In this document: one piece after another, positions 9,843 through 19,200 of the stretch
Numbering within the stretch: the stretch's first letter is position 1
Layout of the letters: the number at the start of each line of letters is the position of its first letter
Origin: Verrucomicrobium spinosum DSM 4136 = JCM 18804
GTDB lineage: Bacteria > Verrucomicrobiota > Verrucomicrobiia > Verrucomicrobiales > Verrucomicrobiaceae
NCBI RefSeq assembly: GCF_000172155.1
Contig: NZ_ABIZ01000001.1
Span: 124,001 to 188,000 of the forward strand
Direction of reading: 5' to 3'
DNA: 64,000 nucleotides
The notes under the pieces: model-generated
Told to the model about the DNA's origin: nothing
What the model saw: the letters and a program-made list of their open reading frames with translations, nothing else
The model's database searches: none
Position numbers and translations under genes: made by a program

Positions 9843-9858
9843 CTGTCCCGCGGGACAG
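9843..9858. promoter_or_regulatory. Perfect 16-bp palindrome upstream of the S10 peptidase gene
   Basis: CTGTCCCGCGGGACAG is a perfect palindrome 39 bases upstream of the peptidase start codon, in the 328-bp divergent gap shared with the amidohydrolase gene. Position and symmetry suit an operator for a dimeric repressor, but no regulator is known. The rest of the gap shows no clear element. Confidence 0.35.
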
Positions 9859-10132
9859 ACCTCTTTGCAGAGGATGCGTCGCGGTGGCCAACTGGGACTG
9901 CAATGCTGCCGGATGGCCCGGGAATCACCTGGACCGGCCGGGTGTTGCAAGTGGACCCCAACGCGACATTTGGGACAGGGCGGGGTGGTGTCGCGTTCAA
10001 TGATGCTGACCCCAAACTGCTCAAGATGAGCTCCATTTGAGGGGGGCTGCGTTGGCACGGTGCTGGCTTTCACGCGTGACGGGGGTGCATGCGCCATGCC
10101 TCCCTTCCTTCATCCGCTCACCCGTTCCATCC

Positions 10133-10807
10133 ATGCCCACTGTTGACGCAAACCCCTACCCCTGGCCCTACAACGAAGACCTCCGCCCGGAAAACACCGT
10201 CATCCTGGTGATCGACATGCAAACGGACTTCTGCGGCCCGGGAGGCTATGTGGACTCCATGGGCTACGACCTCAGCCTCACGCGGGCTCCGATAGAGCCC
10301 ATCAAGAACCTGCTGGAGGTGGCCCGGGCGAAGGGCTACCACATCATGCACACCCGCGAAGGGCATCGGCCGGACCTGGCAGACCTGCCGCCCAACAAAC
10401 GCTGGCGCAGTCAGCGCATCGGCGCGGGCATCGGCGACACCGGCCCCTGCGGTCGCATCCTCATCCGGGGTGAGGCGGGCTGGGACATCATCCCTGAACT
10501 GTACCCTCTGCCCGGAGAGCCGATCATAGAAAAGCCCGGCAAGGGCAGCTTCTACGCCACCGATCTGGACCTCCTCCTGGCCCGGCGGAACATCCAGAAC
10601 ATCGTGCTCTGCGGCATCACCACCGATGTGTGCGTGCACACCACCATGCGGGATGCCAACGACCGCGGCTACGAGTGCCTCATCCTCTCTGACTGCACCG
10701 GTGCCACCGACCACGGCAACCATCTCGCGGCATTGAAAATGGTGACCATGCAGGGGGGCGTTTTTGGGGCGGTTTCGGATTCCAAAGCGCTGATCGCGGT
10801 GATGTAG
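10133..10807 (+). CDS. Isochorismatase-fold cysteine amidohydrolase (biuret/ureidoacrylate hydrolase-like)
   Basis: Cytosolic cysteine hydrolase of the isochorismatase superfamily, 224 residues. Triad candidates are Asp28 ([16 protein letters not shown]), Lys134 ([11 protein letters not shown]) and Cys167 ([16 protein letters not shown]). A GITTDVCV-type cis-peptide segment precedes the Cys. [21 protein letters not shown] and the segment around the catalytic Cys recall biuret hydrolase and RutB-type amidohydrolases, so the substrate is probably a small ureido or amide compound. That assignment is an inference. ATG at 10133 was chosen because upstream in-frame codons show no conserved character. 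Monocistronic; the next gene is 138 bases downstream. Confidence 0.85.
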   Translation: MPTVDANPYPWPYNEDLRPENTVILVIDMQTDFCGPGGYVDSMGYDLSLTRAPIEPIKNLLEVARAKGYHIMHTREGHRPDLADLPPNKRWRSQRIGAGIGDTGPCGRILIRGEAGWDIIPELYPLPGEPIIEKPGKGSFYATDLDLLLARRNIQNIVLCGITTDVCVHTTMRDANDRGYECLILSDCTGATDHGNHLAALKMVTMQGGVFGAVSDSKALIAVM

Positions 10808-10945
10808 GTCAGGGGTTGGGAGGGCGCGGTTGTGTCATGAACCCAGGGGGACCTCCGGGCCTCACCCCGCTGCATCCATGCCGGGGTCTGCCTGCGATGT
10901 GTGGGGGAAGAGGAGAAACGGGCCGCTGCGGCCCCAGGTCCACCC

Positions 10946-11800
10946 ATGAGCCGTCGTGCCAGCCCACCGCCCAAGCCCGCCCCCCGCGGCACCAACCGCC
11001 ATTTTCTCCGGGGACTGGCCCGGGCGTTTGCCGGGGCGATCGTGTTTGGCCTGCCCCTGCTCATGACCATGGAGATGTGGTGGCTGGGCTTTCACGCGGA
11101 TCGCGGGCGCATGGCGCTGCTCCTCATCCTCTCCTTCCCGCTGCTGGTCGGGCTGTCTCACTTTTCAGGGTTCGAGCCCACTTTCGGCTGGGTGGATGAT
11201 GTGGTGGACGCCTTTGTGGCCTGCGCCGTGGGCTTTGTCTCCAGCGCGGTGATCCTGCTGCTCTTTGGTCTCATTGAGGCCGGCATGGCGGCCAGCGAGG
11301 TGTTCGGGAAGATCGGGCTTCAGATGCTGCCCGCCAGCATCGGTGCCCTGCTGGCGGCACGACAATTCTCCACCCGGGAGGAACGGGACGCGGATCAAAA
11401 GCGGTTCAGGAAATACCGCGGCGAGCTCTTTCTCATGATGGTGGGGGCCATCTTCCTGGCGCTGAGCATGGCGCCAACGGATGAGATGATGGTCATCGCC
11501 TACATGATGACCCCGGCCCATGTGCTGGGGCTGGTCGCCCTGTCCCTGGTGGTCATGCACGCGTTCGTGCATGCGGTGGAGTCCTCCGGCAAGGCGTATG
11601 TGCCTGAGGGCACGCCTTTCTGGAGCGTGTTCCTGCGCATCACCATCCCCGGGTATGTCATCGCCTTGCTCATCAGCGCGGTCATTTTGTGGGCGTTTGA
11701 GCGCACGGACTCCTGTGCTCCCACCACGCTGATGGGCAGCGTCATCGTGCTGGGCTTCCCCGCCGCCATCGGGGCGGGTGCAGCGCGGCTCATCATCTGA
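10946..11800 (+). CDS. Integral membrane protein of the TIGR02587 type
   Basis: About 284 residues with seven or so hydrophobic segments, e.g. AGAIVFGLPLLMTMEMWWLG, MALLLILSFPLLVGL, FVSSAVILLLFGLI, LFLMMVGAIFLAL and VLGLVALSLVVMHAFVHAVE. It resembles the TIGR02587 membrane family, which is usually found next to a TIGR02588 gene, exactly as here (next gene 57 bases on). Function unknown. The start could be the GTG at 10901 (MGEEEKRAAAAPG) or the ATG at 10946 (MSRRASPPPKP); the ATG is preferred because the extra residues are low-complexity. No link to neighbours other than the partner gene. Confidence 0.75.
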   Translation: MSRRASPPPKPAPRGTNRHFLRGLARAFAGAIVFGLPLLMTMEMWWLGFHADRGRMALLLILSFPLLVGLSHFSGFEPTFGWVDDVVDAFVACAVGFVSSAVILLLFGLIEAGMAASEVFGKIGLQMLPASIGALLAARQFSTREERDADQKRFRKYRGELFLMMVGAIFLALSMAPTDEMMVIAYMMTPAHVLGLVALSLVVMHAFVHAVESSGKAYVPEGTPFWSVFLRITIPGYVIALLISAVILWAFERTDSCAPTTLMGSVIVLGFPAAIGAGAARLII

Positions 11801-11857
11801 ACGGGGGTGCCTTGCCCCCTCGCTCTCTCCCGTCCTTCGGTTCCCGAATCCCCATCC

Positions 11858-12250
11858 ATGAGTGCCAAAGCTTTGCCCTCCATCCCTCCTGCTGAATGGA
11901 TCGTCGCCGGAGCGGGGCTCCTTGTCTTCACCGCCGTCCTGGGGCTGCTGGTTTGGGATGCGGTGGCGGGAGACCAGTCGCCCCCGCGCATCACGGTGCA
12001 GGTGGACTCCATCGCCCCCAGCGGGGACGGCTATCTGCTGAAGTTCCGGGCCCGCAACGATGGCGGAGAAACCGCCGCAGAGGTGGTGGTGGAGGCAGAA
12101 CTGCCCGTGCCGGACGGCGGGACTGAGACGGCCAGTGCGACCCTGGACTTCCTGCCCGCCCACTCGGAAAGGAGGGGCGGCTTCTTTTTCCAAGCCAGGC
12201 CGGAGCAGGAGGCGGTGCGCCTGCGGGCGAGTTCGTTCCGTGAACCCTGA
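11858..12250 (+). CDS. Small single-TM protein of the TIGR02588 type
   Basis: 130 residues: a short cytosolic start (MSAKALPSIPPAEW), one transmembrane helix (about 12-32, IVAGAGLLVFTAVLGLLVWD), then a beta-rich exported domain with FRARNDGGETAAEVVVEAEL. That is the layout of the TIGR02588 family found beside TIGR02587 membrane proteins. The outer domain probably has an Ig-like fold. It probably acts in a complex with the preceding protein; role unknown. The ATG at 11858 is preferred over an upstream in-frame codon at 11807 because the helix then starts at the usual distance. Confidence 0.75.
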   Translation: MSAKALPSIPPAEWIVAGAGLLVFTAVLGLLVWDAVAGDQSPPRITVQVDSIAPSGDGYLLKFRARNDGGETAAEVVVEAELPVPDGGTETASATLDFLPAHSERRGGFFFQARPEQEAVRLRASSFREP

Positions 12251-12275
12251 CGCGGGGCGGCCGTCTTACCCGGCA

Positions 12276-12914
12276 TCAGTCCGCGGCCCGGGTGACGGTG
12301 TAGCCTGCGGGGGCCTGGAAGGCGGAGTCTGGGATCTCCTCAAACCGCACGGACTTCACGGTGGTGATGCAGGGGAAGCCTTCGCTCCCGGTGCAGCTTT
12401 TCAGGATCATGCCGTCCATCTCCGGAGGCAGGGCGGCCGCATCGCCGGCGGATTTCACGGTGGCCAGCTCGGCCTTGATGCGGTCGTACTCCGGGTAGGA
12501 CTTGGCCACCCAGAAGGTGGACTTCATGCCCAGCACCTCCATCGTGACCACCGCGCAGTCATAGCCGTTCACCTTCTCGATCAGGCCGGTGGCGGTGTAC
12601 TTCGGGACCATCGGCGGGGTGGTGGCCTTGGCTGCCGCCGCTTCAGGCTGGCGCATGACGGTCACCTCCCGTGCCGGGTGCATGACGGTCATCACTTCCC
12701 GGTCCTTGGTGTTGGCGATCGTGCTCAGCTCCTCGCAGATGTCTGCGCGCACCATGCCGCCCTGGATGCGCATCACCGTCTCATTGCGGGCGTCAGACCC
12801 CTCCACCGTCTGCTCCAGCACCAGCCCGGCCCGCACGGGGTCAGGGGTGAGGAGAAACGCGGCGCTGGCCACAGCCATGCCGAGCAGGGGGCGGAGGATT
12901 GGGCTCGTCTTCAT
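12276..12914 (-). CDS. Exported protein resembling DUF4412
   Basis: 212 residues with a clear Sec signal peptide (MKTSPILRPLLGMAVASAAF, cleavage near VRAG). The mature part starts with LVLEQTVEGSD, has repeated strand pairs, and ends with SVRFEEIPDSAFQAPAGYT, typical of DUF4412-like periplasmic proteins of Verrucomicrobiota and Bacteroidota. Two cysteine pairs (ICEEL/YDCAV and KSCTG/FPCIT) could form disulfides. Function unknown. It is transcribed away from the giant surface-protein gene, sharing a 293-bp divergent control region, and its 3' end faces the TIGR02588-like gene with 25 bases between. Confidence 0.7.
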   Translation of the reverse strand: MKTSPILRPLLGMAVASAAFLLTPDPVRAGLVLEQTVEGSDARNETVMRIQGGMVRADICEELSTIANTKDREVMTVMHPAREVTVMRQPEAAAAKATTPPMVPKYTATGLIEKVNGYDCAVVTMEVLGMKSTFWVAKSYPEYDRIKAELATVKSAGDAAALPPEMDGMILKSCTGSEGFPCITTVKSVRFEEIPDSAFQAPAGYTVTRAAD

Positions 12915-12990
12915 ACTCCATGCATTTGGGTTTCCCGGGGTTTGTGACGGATTACGACTGGCGAGGGATCGCGGTTGGAGAAAAAGAGGG

Positions 12991-13040
12991 CCTCACCACC
13001 TCGTGAGGACGCCCTGGGGTTGCCGCTGGGCGGCAACCCC
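12991..13040. promoter_or_regulatory. Two adjacent hairpins in the divergent region before the giant surface protein
   Basis: CCTCAC-6 nt-GTGAGG (12991-13008) is followed by a perfect 10-bp stem GGGGTTGCCG-CTGGG-CGGCAACCCC (13016-13040). A weaker 6-bp stem CAACAC/GTGTTG sits at 13119-13140. They lie ~170-220 bases upstream of the start at 13208, in the gap between divergent genes. They could be a leader-RNA structure or a terminator shielding the two genes. No promoter hexamers are convincing. Confidence 0.45.
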
Positions 13041-13207
13041 TCCGCGCCAGGCGATTTGCCGCTAAAACCGGAGCGAAAATTATTGCCAGAGTCTTGTGTC
13101 AAACTGCTAGGCTGGAGACAACACGTTAAAAGGGGTGTTGCCAGTTGATGGGTAAAGGATTCCGGGGAGGGGGCGACACCTTGAATTTTCCTCACACGCT
13201 CGCCCAT

Positions 13208-16200
13208 ATGAACACCCATTCTGACCAGAAGAAGACGTTGGCTCTGCTGCCGCCCTCTGCCCGCCCCTGGCGATTGCGGTCGGCCGTCCTGTCCGGTCTG
13301 GCTTTGCTCGGTCTGCTCGGGCGGGCGGAAGCCGCCACCTACACGCTGCCCAGCGGCTCCACGGCGGGGTGGGACACGGCCACGTGGTCACCGGCTGGGT
13401 TTCCGAACGCGGCGGGGGACATCGCCCAGTACAACACCGCCACGACCGCGGCCACCACGGCGCTCGACCTCACCGGCGGGGGTGCCATCACCCTGGGGCA
13501 GCTCTTGAACCTGAACACGGGGAGCTGGTCCATCACGAGCGGGACCGCCTCTGGTATGGTCTTTGACAACACGAACGGAGTGGGGAACGCGCTCATCAGC
13601 ACGGCCAGCTCCGGCTCGCTGACCCTCGCGCCCAGCATCACCATCGCCAACACGAACCTGGTCATCAGCACCGGGTCCAACCAGACCGGGACCATCACGG
13701 TCACCGGCGCGATCGGCGGCACGGGCAATCTGTCCCTGACCGGGGCTCGGGCCACCACGGTGATCAGCCTGGGGGAGGTGAACAACGCCGGAACGGTGAG
13801 TGCTGCCGTCTCCACGACGGGGTTCACGGGCACGATTTTCAGCATCGCCAGCCTGGGGAGCAGCGTGACCTCCCTCACGGTGGGGGACGCGGCCAATCCC
13901 ACCTTCGGAGGCCGGTTGAACGTCACGGGCACGAGTGCCTTCACGGGGCCCGTCCTCATCCAGGGCGCGGCCACGCTGGCCACCAGCACCGCGGGGCTCA
14001 ACGGATCGAGCGCGACGAACGGCATCACCTTTGGCACGGGCGGCGGCACGCTGCTCTCCGTAGGCGGCATCGCCACGGCCAAGGCCGTCGTGATCAATGC
14101 CGCGGCGAATTTCACGACCAGTTCAGGAAACGACATCACGCTGAGCGGCGCGATTACTGGCACGGCCGGGTTCACGAAGCGGGGCAACGGCAACCTCATC
14201 CTCTCCGGCAGTACCAGCAACACGTATGCGGGCGACACCGTCGTGACCGGGGGCACAGTGACCACGGGGCACCTCAGCCTGCAGAAGACTGGCGGCGCCA
14301 TCGCGGTGCCCGGGGACCTGGTGCTGGACGGTACGCCTGGCAATGCGGCGGCGATTGGTTCAGCCGCCAACACGGTGCGCAACCAGTTCGGCCAGCAGTT
14401 CGGGGCCAACACCGTGATCCGCTTTACCAACACGACGAGCGCCAACCATGCCTACCTGTCCCTGTATGGCAACGACCAGACTGTCGCGGGGATCTCTGAA
14501 TCGGTGGTGAACGGTGGCCTGATCCAGAACTCCCAGCTGGAGGCCTTTGCCATCGACTCCGTTCTGACCATCAACAACAGCGCTGACTTCTTCTACACCG
14601 GCTTTCTCCGCAACGTCAGCGGCGTCGGCACCGGCACCCTGGGCATCACCAAGACGGGTTTAGGGAAACAGACCCTGAGCGGTGCCGAGATCCGCTACAG
14701 CGGGGCCACCACCATCAACCAGGGCATCCTGGAGCTGGTCGGCACCACCAACTTCTCCAGTGCGGTGACCTTCGGTGCGGGCAGCACCGGCACCCTCCAG
14801 CTGGGCAGTGCCACGCATACCATCAACGGCCTGGCCAGTGTGGATGCAGTGAACAACAACGCCTTCGTCCAGAGCGGCACGGTGAACACCACCCTCACGG
14901 TCAACCAGGCGGCGGACACGAACTTCGGCGGCATCCTCAGGGATAATGGAGCCAACACCCTGCGGCTCGTGAAGAGCGGCGCGGGCGTGCTCACGCTTTC
15001 CGGTGCGAACACCTACACCGGCGGCACCTCCCTCAATGCCGGGGTCCTGGCGGTGGGCGGCAGCGGCGCCCTGGGCACCACTGGCACCATCACCTTCGCC
15101 GGAGGCACGCTGCGCTTCACAGCGGGGAATACCACGGACTACTCCGACCGCTTCGCCACCACAGGCAGCCAGGCCTTCCGCATCGACACCAACGGGCAGA
15201 CGGTGACATTTGCCTCGAACCTGACCAGCTCCGTGGGCCACCTCCTCAAGCTCGGGGCGGGCACGCTCATCATCTCCGGCACCAGTGCTTATGGCGGGGA
15301 GACCACCATCATGGAGGGCGTGCTCCAGATGGGCAGCACCACGGCCCTCACCAGCTCCCGGAACCTGTTCTTTGACTCGGCCGCGCCCGCCAACACGACC
15401 CTGCGACTGAACGGCTTCGACACCACGGTGGGAACGAGCTCCAACTCCGGGCTCTCCTCCTCCAACACGAACGCCATCATTGAAAACGGCAGCAACACCC
15501 AGGCCGCGACCTTTACGGTGCTGAGCGGCAATGCGGGTGGAAGCACTTATGCGGGCATCATCCGGGATGGCGGCACCCAGGCGCTGAATTTCACCCGGGG
15601 CGGCGGCAGCAACACCCTCTCCCTGACCGGGGCCAACACCTACACGGGCATCACCACGCTGAACACCGGCACGGTCGAAGTCACCGTGCTGGGCGATGGC
15701 GGGACCGCGAGCGGAATCGGGGCCGCCACCGCGGCGGCCTCCAACCTGGTGCTCAACGGCGGCGGCCTCTCCTATGCAGGCAGCACGGCAGTTTCAACGA
15801 ACCGACAGTTCACCCTGGGGGCCGGTGGCGGCTCTCTCGCCTCCAACGCGGCCTCCTCTGCAAACACTCTTGAGTTCAGCAGCACGGCGGACATCAGCTT
15901 CCTGGACACAACGGCCCGCACGCTCACGCTCCGGGGGGCGAATACGGGAAACAACACCTTCCACGGCAGGATTGTGGACAATGGCGGGGCCACCTCCCTG
16001 GCCAAGCTGGATGCGGGCACCTGGGTGATCACTGCGGCGCACACCTACACCGGGGCCACCACCATCGGGGGCGGGAGACTGGTGTTGAACGGCTCCCTGG
16101 GGGCCACCGCTGTGGCGGTCAATTCCGGCAGCCTGTCCGGCACCGGCACCATCGGCCTCGTCGGCGGCGCCACCGGGGTCACCCTCGCGGGCGGTGGCAC

Positions 16201-19200
16201 CCCGGGCACACGTGGGGTCATCGATCTGGTGAACGGCACCACGGGAACTCTCACCCTGCAGAGCGCAAGCTCGACCAATCTGCTCACGCTGGGCGGCAGC
16301 ACCGGCAACTCTTCAGGCCTGGCCTTTGAGATCGGCTCTGCGGGCGCCTCGGACAAGGTGGTGCTCTCCGGCGGCAAGCTGGTGGTGAATGCAGGCGGGG
16401 CGCGCATTGACCTCACCGGGCTGTCCGGATTCGGGCTCGGCACCTATGATCTCATCACCTTCGGGGCAGGCCAGGCATCGGGGTTGAACAACCTCTACCT
16501 CGGCACCACGGCGGGCGGAGGTTTTTCCTATTCCCTGGTACAGGGGGCCACGGCGGTGCAGCTGGCGGTTTCCAACACGTTCACCTCCTCCACCTGGAAC
16601 ACGAATGCTGCGGGCAACTGGTTCACGGCCGGAAACTGGACCGGAAGCGTCGTGCCCAACGGCACCGGAGCGACGGCGGTTCTTGGAAACATCATCACCG
16701 CCCCGCGCATCGTGACGGTGGATGCAACCGCCACCGTGGGCACCCTCACCTTCAGCAGCGCCGTGGCCTACACCGTGGCGGCCAGCAACGGCTCCACGCT
16801 GGTGCTCAACAACAACGGCAGCGGGGCCGCGCTCAACGTCACCTCGGGCTCGCACACCATCTCCGCCCCCCTGGCCCTGGCGGAGGACACCACGCTGCAG
16901 CTGGACGGCACGCAACTGACGATCTCCGGCATCATCAGCGGCACCGGGCGGCTCACAAAGCAGGGCGCAGGCACCCTGGTTCTCACCGGCAACAACTCCT
17001 TTTCCGGCGGGCTTTCCTTCACCGGCGGCACCTTGAACATCAACGCCGACCTCAACTTTGGAGCCGTGCCGGACAGCTTCACCGCCGGGAGCCTGGTGTT
17101 CAACGGAGCGACTCTGCAGTCCTCCTCCGTGCTGCTGCATGCCAACCGCGGGGTCACGGTGGGCGCGGGCGGGCTGACCGTGAAGGTCACCGCCACCATG
17201 TTTGTGAACAGCATCATCACCGGTACGGGCCAGATCACGGTGGGCTCAGGAGCAGGGCAGTGGGTCCCCGGCGGGGCCAGCACCTACTCCGGCGGCACAG
17301 TCTTTGAGGCGGGCTCCAGCACCGTCCCGATCAGCAGCACCACCGGCACCGCCGATGCGCCCACCAGCGGCCCGTTCGGCACCGGCACGCTGACCTTCAA
17401 CGGCGGACGCATGCGTGCGACGAGCGGCGCCGCGGTCACCCTGGCCAACACCGTCATCATGGCGGCGGACACCACGTTCTACTCCTCCGGTGCGGCCCCG
17501 GCCAATGACAAGGACCTCATCTTCACCGGCAGCATGACGCTGACAGGAGGGACCCGCACGATCCAGGTGGATACCGCCCAGCCGACGGGCACGACGGGCG
17601 TGTGGTTTCTGGGGGCGATCGGGGATGGCGGAAACAACTACGGCCTCATCAAGACGGGCGCCTCCGCGCTGGTGCTGGGCGGGGCCAACACCTTCACAGG
17701 GGGCGTCACCATCCAGTCCGGCACGATCATCGCCCAGGGCAATGCGGCGGCGCTGGGGGGCTCCGGCACCGGCCTGGTCACGCTGGGGCACACCTCTGGC
17801 ACCGCATCTGCCAGCCTGCTGGGCGGGGACGCGACGGTGTTTGCCAATGCCATCACGGTCGCGGCAGGCTCCTCCGGCACGGCCACCATCGGCAACAATG
17901 CCAACGCTGCCGCGGCGTTCAGCGGTGCGGTGACGCTGAACAAAGCACTGACCCTGGCCTCCACCGGCACAGGCTCTGTCACCCTCAGCGGTGCCATCAC
18001 GGGCTCGTCCCTGCTCACGGTCACAGGGTCCGCGGGCAACTTTGTCCAGATTTCAGGAAACAATACCGCCTTCACTGGTGATGTGGCCGTCACCTCCGGC
18101 ACCCTGCGCCTCAATTCCGCCACGGCGCTGAACGTGGCCAATGCCGTGGCCTTGAGCTCCGGCACCACCTTCGATGTCAATGGGCGCAGCGTCACCATTG
18201 AGGGATTGAACAACGGCACGGGGGCCGGGAGCGTGGCCAACGGCGGTGCGGCGGCAGTGCTCACCCTGGGTGGGGCAGGCACCTACAGCTTCAGTGGTGC
18301 CCTGGGTGCCGCGACTCCGGCCAACCTCAGCCTCATCAAGACCGGCACCGGCACCCAGACATTGTCAGGCCTGAGCACCTACACCGGCTCCACGACCGTG
18401 AGCGGCGGCACGCTCGCGCTGGATCTGGGCACGAACACCACGGGCGTGCTGGCCTCCGCTTCCACGCTGACGCTGGGGGGCGGCACGCTCAGTGTGAAGG
18501 GCGTCGCCACCGGCCTCTCCTCCCAGACCCTGGGGAACCTGACGCTCACCGCAGGCACTTCCAGCAGCATCGTCATCAACAACAACGGCGGCTCCAGCAC
18601 CACCCTCACGCTGGGCAACACCTGGACGGTTGGCACAGGGGCCAGGCTGTTTGTGGACCTCTCCTCAGGAGCTGCCGTGCTTGCATCGAACCCCAGCAGC
18701 CTGCTGACCAACGGCCTGCTCACCTTCGTGGTGGTGAAGGACGCCACCGCCACCGGCTTCGGCACCATCAGCAGCGGCCAGATTGTGCGGGCCACCACCG
18801 CGGAGCTGCGCAACAACAGCAACGACGGCGCGGTGAACTTCATCACCCAGGTGGGCCATACGGACTATGCAGGCACCACGCTCACCATGCTGGCGGGCAC
18901 CCATCTGTTGAACTCCCTCACCATCAACACCGACCCCGGCGCAGGCACGCTGGTGCTCACCGGCACCTCGCTCACGTTTAACAACAACACCCTCCTCATC
19001 ACTGGGGCCAACAACTTCGCCATCACCGGCGGCACCCTGGGTGCGAGCGCGGCGGCCATGGGCCTGCATCATATCGGCACGGGTACGCTCACCCTCAGCA
19101 GCAGCATCAGCAGCGGTGCGGGCAGCCTGACCAAGACGGGCACCGGCACCGTGGCGCTCACGGGCACGAACGCCTACACAGGCGGCACGACCATCAATGA

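Noticed and set aside
8245-10029. 594-codon plus-strand frame
   Set aside because: Antisense shadow of the S10 peptidase gene.
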